Assembly: GCA_050251575.1 (NCBI GenBank)
Contig: JBFWMP010000039.1
Coordinates: 1 to 18,759 of the forward strand
Reading direction: 5' to 3'
DNA: 18,759 bases
Source: X23 sp050251575
Lineage (GTDB): Bacteria; Bacillota; Clostridia; SK-Y3
Under the pieces are notes generated by a model. It searched no databases. It had not been told where the DNA came from and worked only from the letters and a program-made list of their open reading frames with translations. Of this stretch, positions 1 through 7,658 are shown in pieces; position 1 is the stretch's first letter, and the number at the start of each line of letters is the position of its first letter. The position numbers were made by a program, and so were the translations under genes.

Positions 1-1
1 T

Positions 2-856
2 GGAAAAGAAGGTGCCAGAAAGAGAATATATGCTACTACCGACAAAGAAAAGGGAGCACTAAAAAATCTGGCAGATGAAGAAGGCTATGAAACGTTTGTT
101 ATTCCTGATGACATTGGAGGAAGATACTCGGTTTTAACTGCTGTTGGCTTGCTGCCTATTGCTGTTAGTGGTGCTGATATTGACGCCATGATGCTGGGAG
201 CATTAGATGCTTGCAATCTCTATGCACAGAGTTCTTTGACGGAAAATGATTGTTATAAATATGCTGTTGTTAGAAATATATTATATAGAAAAGGCAAAAC
301 TACAGAATTACTAGTAAATTATGAACCGGCCCTGCACTATTTCTCTGAATGGTGGAAACAGCTTCACGGCGAAAGTGAAGGAAAAGATAATAAAGGAATT
401 TTGCCTGCAGCAGTTGATTTTTCAACAGATCTTCATTCTATGGGACAATATATTCAAGAAGGATTAAGGAACATTTTTGAAACAATTATCAATGTTGATA
501 GTGCTAAGAAACAAATTACACTGATAGAAGAAAAGGAAGACATAGATGGGCTGAATTTTTTAGCAGGAAAGACAATGAGTTTTGTTAATAAAAAAGCTTT
601 TGAAGGCACATTGCTTGCTCATACAGATGGAAAAGTACCGAACTTGATAGTCAATATTCCAAAGCTGGATGAGTACTATTTCGGTAATATGGTATACTTT
701 TTTGAGAAGGCTTGTGGCATCAGTGGATATTTACTTGGTGTAAATCCATTCAATCAACCGGGTGTAGAGGCGTATAAAAGGAATATGTTCGCTTTGCTTG
801 GAAAGCCGGGATATGAAAAGGAAAAAGAGATGCTTGAAAAAAGGCTTGGAAGATAA
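2..856 (+). CDS. pgi: Glucose-6-phosphate isomerase, C-terminal part (5' end outside window)
   Basis: Interconverts glucose-6-phosphate and fructose-6-phosphate in cytosolic glycolysis and gluconeogenesis. The open frame is already running at base 2, so the true start lies upstream; 284 residues are visible of a family usually near 450 in Bacillota. Two family signatures can be read: the GGRYSVLTAVGL block (bases about 119-154) and, near the C-terminus, GYLLGVNPFNQPGVEAYK, which carries the conserved FNQPGVE-x-x-K segment. A TTG at 149 is internal to the first signature and is not a start. The gene ends with TAA at 854-856. No clear intrinsic terminator follows. Identification is secure; only the missing N-terminus is uncertain. 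Confidence 0.96.
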   Translation, partial: GKEGARKRIYATTDKEKGALKNLADEEGYETFVIPDDIGGRYSVLTAVGLLPIAVSGADIDAMMLGALDACNLYAQSSLTENDCYKYAVVRNILYRKGKTTELLVNYEPALHYFSEWWKQLHGESEGKDNKGILPAAVDFSTDLHSMGQYIQEGLRNIFETIINVDSAKKQITLIEEKEDIDGLNFLAGKTMSFVNKKAFEGTLLAHTDGKVPNLIVNIPKLDEYYFGNMVYFFEKACGISGYLLGVNPFNQPGVEAYKRNMFALLGKPGYEKEKEMLEKRLGR

Positions 857-972
857 TATGGGATGATTTAATAGTGGAACAAAGAGCTTTTTCTGATAAA
901 ATAGAAACAGGCTTTGGATTGATAAAAATTAGGATGAATATTACAAATATTATACAAAATCCATCTAAGTTA

Positions 973-1001
973 TTGAAATAATTTGCTAGATAGTGTATCT
1001 T
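973..1001 (+). promoter_or_regulatory. Candidate sigma-A promoter for the P-loop gene
   Basis: TTGAAA at 973-978 and TATCTT at 996-1001 are separated by 17 bases, 38 bases before the GTG start at 1039. The -10 matches the consensus only partly, so this is a moderate call. The 857-1038 gap otherwise holds nothing I recognise beyond an AT-rich 10-base inverted repeat (924-933 with 1013-1022), which may be chance. Confidence 0.45.
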
Positions 1002-1038
1002 TAAAGTATCACCCTAATTTTTAAAGGAGGAATGCAAA

Positions 1039-1446
1039 GTGATAAAGGTTATTATGGATAAAAAAGGCACAGGCAAGACAAAAAGGCTGATAGATATGGC
1101 AAATACCTCAGCAAGAGAAGATAAGGGCGATGTAGTTTTTATAGACAATAATAATCATCACATTTATGAGCTTAGTCATCAAATCAGGTTTGTAGACACT
1201 TCTGAATTTGAAATCAATGATTTTTATGTATTCCATGGGTTTGTCTGTGGCATTATTTCTGCAAATTTTGATGTATCCGAGATTTATATAGACGGGATTT
1301 TTGAAATTATTGATGATAAAATGGAATTTTTCGAAGTATTTCTTAGCAATATCCAAAAAGCTGCAGAAAAATTTAATATTTCTTTTATAATGACTATTAC
1401 AGGAGATTCTAAAGTAGCTCCTGAATTTATTAGACAATATATGTAG
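1039..1446 (+). CDS. Small P-loop (Walker A) ATP-binding protein of unknown function
   Basis: A 135-residue protein starting at GTG behind a strong AAAGGAGG site (1023-1030). The next ATG, at codon 6, would delete the first beta strand. Residues 7-14 (DKKGTGKT) form a Walker A loop following a short hydrophobic strand (IKVIM); EIYIDG at 81-86 could be a Walker B strand ending in Asp85. There is no signal peptide or membrane segment. It resembles a short protein widespread in Clostridia that databases sometimes label ATP-binding or, misleadingly, PilT-like; that recognition is from memory. Unusually, the first position of the GxxxxGKT loop is Asp7 instead of Gly. It stands alone, with an apparent promoter and a long 3' hairpin. 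Function cannot be assigned from sequence. Confidence 0.8.
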   Translation: MIKVIMDKKGTGKTKRLIDMANTSAREDKGDVVFIDNNNHHIYELSHQIRFVDTSEFEINDFYVFHGFVCGIISANFDVSEIYIDGIFEIIDDKMEFFEVFLSNIQKAAEKFNISFIMTITGDSKVAPEFIRQYM

Positions 1447-1462
1447 TTTAAAGGAAAGTAAG

Positions 1463-1524
1463 GACGGTTCAAGACTACTGATAATGCAGATGTTTACTTG
1501 GATTTTCAGTGGTTTAGGACCGTC
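1463..1524 (+). repeat. Long imperfect inverted repeat / RNA hairpin after the P-loop gene
   Basis: The arm at 1463-1481 (begins GACGGTTC, ends CTACTGA) pairs with 1506-1524 (begins TCAGTGG, ends ACCGTC). As RNA, 18 of 19 positions pair, three of them by G-U wobble, across a 24-base loop. The stem starts 17 bases after the stop codon. A T-run (1540-1545) occurs, but 16 bases past the stem, so this is not a textbook terminator. It may be a decayed palindromic repeat or a 3' RNA structure. Loop bases 1485-1490 (TGCAGA) are complementary to 1533-1538 (TCTGCA). Confidence 0.75.
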
Positions 1525-1547
1525 TCTGCGTTTCTGCACTTTTTTAC

Positions 1548-1576
1548 TTTACAAGTAATATTATTTGTATTACTAT
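1548..1576 (+). promoter_or_regulatory. Promoter of thrC with overlapping dyad
   Basis: TTTACA (1548-1553) and TACTAT (1571-1576) are separated by exactly 17 bases, 45 bases before the thrC ATG. A perfect 7-7-7 dyad (AGTAATA at 1554-1560, TATTACT at 1568-1574) fills the spacer and runs into the -10 hexamer, a typical place for a repressor operator. No known regulator motif is recognised. Confidence 0.55.
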
Positions 1577-1620
1577 TAGGATAGCAAATATAAATTATAT
1601 CTTTTGTTGGAGGTTCGTTT

Positions 1621-3129
1621 ATGTTGTATCAGAGCACCAGGGATAAAAATATGCTTGTCAAATCTGCACAAGCAATAAAACTAGGGATATCCCCCGATGG
1701 TGGCTTATTCGTTCCACAGAATAAGCCAAAACTATCAAATGATATTTTTGAGAAGTTTTCAACTATGAATTATAATTCTAGAGCGATTGAAATATTAAAA
1801 ACATTTTTAACAGATTTTACGATTGATGAGATCAAAGAATGTGTTGATAAAGCATATAGTAAGGAAAAGTTTGAGACAGATAATATTGCACCGGTCTATA
1901 AGTTGAATAATCAAACCTATTTTCTTGAATTGTGGCATGGGCCAACTTGTGCTTTTAAGGATATGGCACTTCAGATTTTGCCTCATTTATTAACAAAGTC
2001 TATTGCAAAGACGGGTGAAGATAAAGAAATAGTGATATTGGTTGCTACCTCCGGGGACACCGGGAAAGCAGCTCTAGAAGGATTTAAAGATGTTGCGGGT
2101 ACTAGGATCATTGTATTTTATCCTGATAATGGAGTAAGTGAAATACAAAAGCTTCAAATGATTACACAAGAAGGTAATAATGTAGGTGTAGCTGCAGTTG
2201 AGGGGAATTTTGATGATGCTCAAAATGGCGTAAAAATGATTTTTACAGATAATGATTATCAGACATTGTTAAATCAGTATCATTTTTCACTATCCTCTGC
2301 AAACTCAATCAATTGGGGGAGATTAGTACCTCAGATTATATATTATTTTTCAGCATATGCAGATTTGATTAAAAGTGAAGAGCTTAAACTTGGAGAAAAA
2401 GTTAATATTGTTGTGCCAACAGGTAACTTTGGAAATATCTTAGCTGCTTATTATGCAAGAGACATGGGTCTGCCGATTAATAAGATGATTTGTGCTTCTA
2501 ATGAAAACAATGTATTGACTGAGTTTATTAGCACAGGTATTTATGATAGAAATCGGATATTTAAAACTACGACGTCTCCTTCCATGGATATATTGGTTTC
2601 CAGCAATTTAGAACGATTGCTGTTTGATATATCAGGAAATGATGATGCTAGAATAAGACAATATATGCATGATTTAAATGAAGTTGGCAGGTATGAAGTA
2701 CATGATGTAACCAAGGCAAAGATAAAGGAATTGTTTTGGGCTGGTTTTTGTGATGATAAAGAGACATTTAAAACTATCAAAGAAGTAGAAGCAGAATATA
2801 GTTATGTAATAGATACTCATACGGCAGTCGGTAAGAATGTATATGATCAGTATGTTGCAGAAACAGCTGACCAAACAAAAACAATCATTGCTTCTACTGC
2901 GAGCCCATTTAAATTTAGTTATAATGTGTTGTCTGCTTTTATTGACGAAGAAGAGTTGAAAAGTAAAGATGAGTTTGAACTACTGGAGATGCTTGCAGAA
3001 AAAAGTGGCTTAAGAATACCTAAATCTTTGTCGCAATTAAAAGATAAAGAAATAATACATTTCACAAAATGTGAAAAAGAAGAAATGACAAAAGTGGTAA
3101 ATAATGTGATTGGTCTGGCAAATAAGTAA
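1621..3129 (+). CDS. thrC: Threonine synthase
   Basis: Converts O-phosphohomoserine to threonine and phosphate, the last step of threonine biosynthesis, using pyridoxal phosphate in the cytosol. The 502-residue product is in the long threonine synthase class. Visible motifs are HGPTCAFKDMALQ (residues 106-118), whose Lys113 is the expected PLP Schiff-base lysine, and ATSGDTGKAALEGF (142-155), the phosphate-binding loop; an N-terminal YQSTRD segment is also typical. The ATG at 1621 follows GGAGG at about 1609-1613. The gene is monocistronic as far as can be seen: its own promoter lies upstream and a strong terminator follows at 3138. The usual partners thrB and hom are not in this window. Confidence 0.96.
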   Translation: MLYQSTRDKNMLVKSAQAIKLGISPDGGLFVPQNKPKLSNDIFEKFSTMNYNSRAIEILKTFLTDFTIDEIKECVDKAYSKEKFETDNIAPVYKLNNQTYFLELWHGPTCAFKDMALQILPHLLTKSIAKTGEDKEIVILVATSGDTGKAALEGFKDVAGTRIIVFYPDNGVSEIQKLQMITQEGNNVGVAAVEGNFDDAQNGVKMIFTDNDYQTLLNQYHFSLSSANSINWGRLVPQIIYYFSAYADLIKSEELKLGEKVNIVVPTGNFGNILAAYYARDMGLPINKMICASNENNVLTEFISTGIYDRNRIFKTTTSPSMDILVSSNLERLLFDISGNDDARIRQYMHDLNEVGRYEVHDVTKAKIKELFWAGFCDDKETFKTIKEVEAEYSYVIDTHTAVGKNVYDQYVAETADQTKTIIASTASPFKFSYNVLSAFIDEEELKSKDEFELLEMLAEKSGLRIPKSLSQLKDKEIIHFTKCEKEEMTKVVNNVIGLANK

Positions 3130-3137
3130 TATAATAG

Positions 3138-3170
3138 AAAACTGACCTATTGATTTAGGTCAGTTTTTTT
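3138..3170 (+). terminator. Intrinsic terminator between thrC and the convergent DUF1540 gene
   Basis: A perfect 12-bp stem (AAAACTGACCTA at 3138-3149, TAGGTCAGTTTT at 3156-3167) with a 6-base loop ends in seven Ts on the plus strand. Read from the minus strand it ends in TTTTCTATTAT, so it may also serve the convergent gene at 3180-3356, though less strongly. Confidence 0.92.
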
Positions 3171-3179
3171 GTGTCGATA

Positions 3180-3356
3180 TTAATGTTCCGGCTTAAAAGT
3201 AGCGCAATCTGTTTCCTGTGTATCAACGGCATTGCGAGGTTGAACTTCTATTGCAGCTGCCATACAGTGATCACCATTTCCATAATAGTGGCAGCTATTT
3301 ACAACACATTTTACTCCGCTTAAAGGTTGGTTTTGTTTTTCGATTCTTGATTGCAT
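3180..3356 (-). CDS. DUF1540 domain protein (small Cys-containing protein)
   Basis: A 58-residue protein beginning MQSRIEKQ. The frame is open to an ATG six codons upstream (3374), but a GAAAGGAGTG site sits within that extension, just before the ATG at 3354-3356, so the shorter start is preferred. The sequence follows the DUF1540 pattern: VKCVVNSC, a Tyr, a Cys in DHCMAAAIEV, then TDCATF near the end. The four cysteines are spaced as expected for a small metal-binding or redox fold. The family is common in spore-forming Bacillota and has no established biochemical function. The gene is convergent with thrC and divergent from the metallophosphoesterase gene. Confidence 0.9.
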   Translation of the reverse strand: MQSRIEKQNQPLSGVKCVVNSCHYYGNGDHCMAAAIEVQPRNAVDTQETDCATFKPEH

Positions 3357-3511
3357 TAAGATCACTCCTTTCATTATTATTGTTTCAAGAATAATGACTA
3401 ATATGTACTCAAAAAAATGTCATATAATTTATATAAATTTAGTCTTTCTTTTTTGTATATAATAATATATAATCTTTCATTGAATATTAACTTATATATA
3501 AGGGGCAGAAT

Positions 3512-4219
3512 ATGGCTTTATATGCAATATCTGATTTACATTTAGCATTAAGTATTAATAAACCTATGGATGTTTTTGGAAACCGATGGGATGATTATAT
3601 GTGGAAAATCAAAGAAAACTGGTTGGAAATAGTCCGTGACGAAGATTATATCTTGATTCCAGGGGATGTATCATGGGCAACTTATCTTGAACAAATATAC
3701 AAAGACTTTGATTATATTAACACCTTACCGGGTATAAAGATAATATCTAAAGGTAATCATGATTATTGGTGGACTACCGCAAACAAACTGGATATTTATT
3801 TAAAAGAGAATCACTTTGATAAAATATTTTTTCTGCATAATAATAGTATACAATATCAGGATATCGTTATTTGCGGTACCAGGGGCTGGAGTTGTCCATG
3901 TCTTGATGATTTTTCTATTGAAGATGAAAAAATATACACAAGAGAGCTGCAACGGTTAGAATTGTCTATACGTGAAGGGATTAAAAAGAATCCCCGAGAG
4001 ATTATCGTAGCGTTACATTATCCGCCGGTAAATAGAAATCAAGATATGAATTCGGGTTTCGTTGACATACTTAAAAAATACAATATAAAAACTTGTATCT
4101 ATGGACATTTGCATGGGGATTCTCAAAAAAATGCATTGATAGGAGAGTATGAAGGGATTATGTTTTACCTTGTTGCTTGTGATTATTTAAATTTCAAACC
4201 GTTAAAGTTGAGAGAATAA
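3512..4219 (+). CDS. Calcineurin-like metallophosphoesterase
   Basis: A predicted cytosolic two-metal phosphoesterase of 235 residues. The family's metal ligands can be followed in order: SDLH (Asp8, His10), GDVSW (Asp52), GNHDYWW (Asn82, His83), LHYPP (His169) and GHLHG (His199, His201). The ATG at 3512 is preceded by AAGGGGC about 7 bases upstream. There is no signal peptide. Substrate cannot be predicted from these motifs; relatives act on nucleotides, nucleic acids or phosphoproteins. The gene stands alone between a very AT-rich upstream region shared with the divergent DUF1540 gene and the tig promoter downstream. An eight-T run follows the stop by about 20 bases but has no convincing stem before it. 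Confidence 0.9.
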   Translation: MALYAISDLHLALSINKPMDVFGNRWDDYMWKIKENWLEIVRDEDYILIPGDVSWATYLEQIYKDFDYINTLPGIKIISKGNHDYWWTTANKLDIYLKENHFDKIFFLHNNSIQYQDIVICGTRGWSCPCLDDFSIEDEKIYTRELQRLELSIREGIKKNPREIIVALHYPPVNRNQDMNSGFVDILKKYNIKTCIYGHLHGDSQKNALIGEYEGIMFYLVACDYLNFKPLKLRE

Positions 4220-4254
4220 GTGATAGGAGTAAATATGTTTTTTTTAATGAGATA

Positions 4255-4284
4255 TTGGAAATCTAATATTCATTATGGTATAAT
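4255..4284 (+). promoter_or_regulatory. Promoter of the tig-clpP-clpX operon
   Basis: TTGGAA (4255-4260) and TATAAT (4279-4284) are separated by 18 bases, and TG one base before the -10 hexamer makes it an extended -10 (TGGTATAAT). The -10 lies in a small dyad, CATTAT-GGT-ATAATG (4271-4285). No CtsR-type tandem heptads or CIRCE element are visible nearby, so the operon shows no sign of classical heat-shock repression. Confidence 0.75.
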
Positions 4285-4314
4285 GAACAGGTTAGTATTC
4301 TAATAATGCAATTT

Positions 4315-4334
4315 TCATCCTTTTGGATGATTTT
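4315..4334 (+). other. Small hairpin in the tig 5' leader
   Basis: TCATCC (4315-4320), loop TTTT, GGATGA (4325-4330), then TTTT. The 6-bp stem with a short U run resembles a weak attenuator but could be fortuitous. It lies about 25 bases before the tig ribosome binding site. Confidence 0.3.
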
Positions 4335-4377
4335 AATAATATAGATGAGAAAATAACTAAGGAGGACTATAAAGTAA

Positions 4378-5664
4378 ATGAGTGTGAAAGTAGAGCAAGT
4401 AGAAAAAAATATTGTACAGTTGGAGATTGAAGTTAGTGTAGACCAATTTGAAGAAGGAATGCAGAAAGCTTACATAAAGAATGTAAAGAAATACAACATT
4501 CCCGGATTTAGAAAAGGTAAAGCTCCTAAAAAAATTATTGAGAAATATTATGGCGAAGGAGTTTTTTACGAAGATGCGATAAACATTGTATGCCCAGAAG
4601 CATATGATAAAGCAGTAGAAGAAACAAAAATTGACCCAGTGGATCGTCCTGAAATAGATATCAAGCAAATCGGAGAAGGACAAAATTTTGTTTTTACTGC
4701 TAAAGTGGCAGTGAAGCCTGAGATAGAGCTTGGAGCCTATAAAGGTATAGAAGTAAATCAAATTGAGTATAATGTAACAGAAGACAATATCAATGAAGAA
4801 CTAAAAAAAATGCAGGAAAAAAACTCCCGGTTAGTCACTATCGAGGATAGGGCAGTACAGCAAGGAGATTTGACTATTATTGATTTTGAAGGGTTTGTTG
4901 ACAATGAACCTTTTGAAGGAGGTAAAGGTTCAAACTTTAATTTAGAGATTGGTTCAGGACAGTTTATCCCTGGATTTGAAGAACAACTAATAGGTAAAAA
5001 TACAGGAGAAGAAATTGATGTAAATGTTACCTTCCCGGAAGAATATCATGCTGATGAATTAGCAGGTAAGCCGGCATTGTTTAAGGTGAAGATAAACCAG
5101 ATTAAATTTAAAGAACTTCCGGAAATTGATGATGAGTTTGTAAAAGATGTCAGTGAATTTAATACTCTTGATGAACTAAAGGAAGATATTAAAAAACGTT
5201 TAACTGAAGAAAATGAGCATAAAGCAAAACATGAGATGGAAGATGCAGTCATTGATAAGGTTATAGAAGGAGTTAGTGTGGATATTCCGCAGGTAATGAT
5301 TGAAAATCGGATTGATAGTATGGCAAGAGATTTTGACATGAGATTGAGAGGTCAAGGTCTTGAACTCGATAAGTATCTTGAATTAACTGGTTTTAACATG
5401 GAACAATTTAGAGAACAGTTCAAGGAACAAGCAGAGAAACAAGTAAAGACTTCATTGGTTCTTGAAAAAATTGGGCAAGTGGAAGCTATTGAAGTTTCTG
5501 ATGATGAGTTAGAACAGGAGCTTGTTAAGCTGGCAGATAATTACAAGATGGAAATTGATAAGCTTAAAAAAATGTTAAAGTCTGAAGATATCCAATCCAT
5601 TAAAGATGATTTGGTGATTGGAAAAACAATCGACATGTTAGTAGAAAATGCTAACGTGGCTTAA
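4378..5664 (+). CDS. tig: Trigger factor, ribosome-associated chaperone
   Basis: Binds ribosomal protein uL23 at the tunnel exit and shelters nascent chains; it also has peptidyl-prolyl isomerase activity. The 428-residue length is normal. The N-terminal ribosome-binding domain carries the signature GFRKGKAP (residues 43-50). An FKBP-type isomerase domain covers about 160-240 (starting near DLTIIDFEGF, with GSGQFIPGFEEQLIG), and a charged helical C-terminal domain follows. The ATG at 4378 has AAGGAGG at 4359-4365, a slightly long spacing of 12 bases. It heads an operon with clpP, 36 bases downstream. Placing trigger factor directly before Clp protease genes is conserved across many bacteria. 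Confidence 0.97.
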   Translation: MSVKVEQVEKNIVQLEIEVSVDQFEEGMQKAYIKNVKKYNIPGFRKGKAPKKIIEKYYGEGVFYEDAINIVCPEAYDKAVEETKIDPVDRPEIDIKQIGEGQNFVFTAKVAVKPEIELGAYKGIEVNQIEYNVTEDNINEELKKMQEKNSRLVTIEDRAVQQGDLTIIDFEGFVDNEPFEGGKGSNFNLEIGSGQFIPGFEEQLIGKNTGEEIDVNVTFPEEYHADELAGKPALFKVKINQIKFKELPEIDDEFVKDVSEFNTLDELKEDIKKRLTEENEHKAKHEMEDAVIDKVIEGVSVDIPQVMIENRIDSMARDFDMRLRGQGLELDKYLELTGFNMEQFREQFKEQAEKQVKTSLVLEKIGQVEAIEVSDDELEQELVKLADNYKMEIDKLKKMLKSEDIQSIKDDLVIGKTIDMLVENANVA

Positions 5665-5700
5665 TTACACTAAGATTTGCTTACAAGAGGAGTGACAGAA

Positions 5701-6282
5701 ATGAGTTTAGTTCCAATCGTGGTTGAACAAACCAATAGAGGTGAAAGATCTTACGATATTTATTCCCGTCTTCTCAAAGAAAGAATCATTTTCCTTGGAG
5801 AGGAAGTAAACGACGTGACAGCTAGCTTGGTTGTTGCACAGCTGTTGTTTTTAGAAGCTGAAGACCCGGATAAAGATATTAATTTGTATATCAATAGTCC
5901 TGGGGGATCTGTAGCTTCGGGATTTGCAATTTATGATACGATGCAGTATATAAAGCCGGATGTATCTACTATTTGTATGGGAATGGCTGCTAGCATGGGT
6001 GCTTTCTTATTGGCAGCAGGTGCCAAAGGAAAGAGAATTGCATTGCCTAACAGTGAGATAATGATACATCAGCCATTGGGTGGCGCTAGAGGTCAAGCAA
6101 CGGATATTATGATTCATGCTGAGCAAATATTGAGGATAAAGAAGAGAATTAATGATATTCTGAGTGAACGTACAGGGCAACCATTAGAAAAGATAGAGAA
6201 AGATACAGATAGAGACTTTTTCATGTCAGCAGAAGATGCAAAAGCGTATGGAATAGTTGATCAGGTGATTTCAAAAAGGTAG
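5701..6282 (+). CDS. clpP: ATP-dependent Clp protease proteolytic subunit
   Basis: Serine peptidase that forms the double-heptamer degradation chamber used by ClpX and other Clp ATPases. The product is 193 residues with a full catalytic triad: Ser98 in GMAASMGAFLLAAG, His123 in IMIHQPLGGARGQ and Asp172 in DTDRDFF. The ATG at 5701 is chosen because AAGAGGAG (5685-5692) sits directly before it; an in-frame TTG at 5677 would put this site inside the coding sequence. The protein begins MSLVPIVVEQTNRGERSYDIYSRLL, the usual mature form with little or no propeptide. It is 36 bases after tig and 30 bases before clpX, so all three are almost certainly co-transcribed. Confidence 0.97.
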   Translation: MSLVPIVVEQTNRGERSYDIYSRLLKERIIFLGEEVNDVTASLVVAQLLFLEAEDPDKDINLYINSPGGSVASGFAIYDTMQYIKPDVSTICMGMAASMGAFLLAAGAKGKRIALPNSEIMIHQPLGGARGQATDIMIHAEQILRIKKRINDILSERTGQPLEKIEKDTDRDFFMSAEDAKAYGIVDQVISKR

Positions 6283-6312
6283 ATAGTGCTGCCTGAGATA
6301 AGAGGTGTATAT

Positions 6313-7608
6313 ATGTCAAGATATGACGAAAAGAAGCAGCTAAAATGCTCTTTTTGCGGCAAGACTCAGGATCAGGTAAAAAGACTAGTCGCGGGTCCCG
6401 GTGTATATATTTGTGATGAATGTATAGAATTATGTTCTGAAATTATTGAGGAAGAATTTGAAGAAGCTAAGGTTGATGTTGGATTAAGTGATATCCCTAA
6501 GCCAGTAGAAATCAAATCGATTCTTGATCAATATGTAATAGGACAGGAGCAAGCGAAGAAAAATCTTGCTGTTGCAGTATATAATCATTACAAAAGGATT
6601 AATACCGATGTCAAGGCTGGAGAAGTTGAACTGCAAAAAAGCAATATAGTTATGCTTGGACCTACCGGTTCCGGTAAGACTTTACTTGCTCAAACATTAG
6701 CAAGGATTTTAAATGTGCCTTTTGCAATTGCAGATGCTACATCATTAACGGAGGCTGGATATGTTGGGGAGGATGTTGAAAATATTCTGCTTAAGTTAAT
6801 ACAAGCAGCTGATTATGATATTGAGCAAGCTGAAAAAGGTATCATATATATTGATGAGATTGATAAAATAGCGAGAAAATCCGAGAATCCATCTATTACG
6901 CGTGATGTTAGTGGGGAAGGAGTTCAACAAGCCTTGCTGAAGATTTTGGAAGGCACAGTAGCATCTGTACCTCCACAAGGCGGAAGAAAACACCCACATC
7001 AAGAATTTATTCAAATCGATACTACAAATATATTATTTGTTTGTGGTGGCGCTTTTGATGGGATTGATAAAATCATACAAACTAGAGTGGGCAAAAAATC
7101 TATGGGTTTTGGCGCTGAGATAGAAAGCCAAAAGCAAAAGGATGTAGGAGAAATACTCCAAAGTATTCTTCCGCAGGATTTATTAAAATTTGGGCTGATT
7201 CCGGAATTTGTAGGAAGACTTCCAGTAATAGTAACTTTAAATTCGCTTGATAAGAATGCACTCGTTCAGATTCTTATGGAGCCAAAAAATGCACTTGTTA
7301 AGCAGTATCAAAAGTTATTCGAGATGGATGATGTATTACTGGAATTTGATAGTGAAGCTTTAGAAGCTATTGCAGCTAAAGCGATTGAAAGAAATACAGG
7401 GGCGCGTGGACTAAGAGCCATTATAGAGGATATTATGCTTGAAGTGATGTTTGATATTCCATCTGAGAAGAATATCGAGAAGTGTATTATTCATGCAGAC
7501 TGTATCACAGATAAAAAGCCACCGGAACTTATTCTTAATGAGAATAAAAAGCAACTAAAAAAGACTTCCGCAAGAAAGTCAAGAGTAAAAAGAGAATCAG
7601 TATCATAA
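6313..7608 (+). CDS. clpX: ATP-dependent Clp protease ATP-binding subunit ClpX
   Basis: AAA+ hexameric unfoldase that recognises substrates and threads them into ClpP. At 431 residues it is close to the family norm. An N-terminal zinc domain has Cys12/Cys15 (CSFC) and Cys34/Cys37 (CDEC). The AAA+ core has Walker A GPTGSGKT (116-123), pore loop GYVG (149-152), Walker B IIYIDE (177-182), the RKH loop (225-227) and sensor-2 GAR (363-365). The ClpP-docking loop reads MGF (264-266) where IGF is commonest. The ATG at 6313 follows AAGAGGTG; a GTG at 6286 has no good site. The last ~20 residues form a Lys/Arg-rich tail. An intrinsic terminator begins 10 bases after the stop. Confidence 0.97.
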   Translation: MSRYDEKKQLKCSFCGKTQDQVKRLVAGPGVYICDECIELCSEIIEEEFEEAKVDVGLSDIPKPVEIKSILDQYVIGQEQAKKNLAVAVYNHYKRINTDVKAGEVELQKSNIVMLGPTGSGKTLLAQTLARILNVPFAIADATSLTEAGYVGEDVENILLKLIQAADYDIEQAEKGIIYIDEIDKIARKSENPSITRDVSGEGVQQALLKILEGTVASVPPQGGRKHPHQEFIQIDTTNILFVCGGAFDGIDKIIQTRVGKKSMGFGAEIESQKQKDVGEILQSILPQDLLKFGLIPEFVGRLPVIVTLNSLDKNALVQILMEPKNALVKQYQKLFEMDDVLLEFDSEALEAIAAKAIERNTGARGLRAIIEDIMLEVMFDIPSEKNIEKCIIHADCITDKKPPELILNENKKQLKKTSARKSRVKRESVS

Positions 7609-7618
7609 GTTAAATTAG

Positions 7619-7650
7619 AAAAGAGCCAGTGCATATGCACCGGCTCTTTT
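7619..7650 (+). terminator. Intrinsic terminator of the tig-clpP-clpX operon
   Basis: AAAAGAGCC (7619-7627) pairs with GGCTCTTTT (7642-7650). Above one A-C mismatch, GTGC and GCAC pair across an ATAT loop. The descending arm ends in TTTT. It lies 10 bases past the clpX stop codon. Confidence 0.9.
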
Positions 7651-7658
7651 CAGGCGGT

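Noticed and set aside
149..856. A TTG at 149 as the start of an independent 235-residue gene.
   Set aside because: The frame is open from base 2 and the upstream residues complete the first glucose-6-phosphate isomerase signature, so it is an internal codon.
924..1022. Ten-base inverted repeat AAAAATTAGG/CCTAATTTTT just before the ribosome binding site of the P-loop gene.
   Set aside because: Very AT-rich arms about 80 bases apart are plausible by chance in this DNA, and no other element supports a regulatory fold.
1108..1539. Long minus-strand open frames opposite the P-loop gene.
   Set aside because: They lack ribosome binding sites and family resemblance, and run opposite a gene with a strong ribosome binding site; the same holds for other antisense frames over tig, lonB and htrA.
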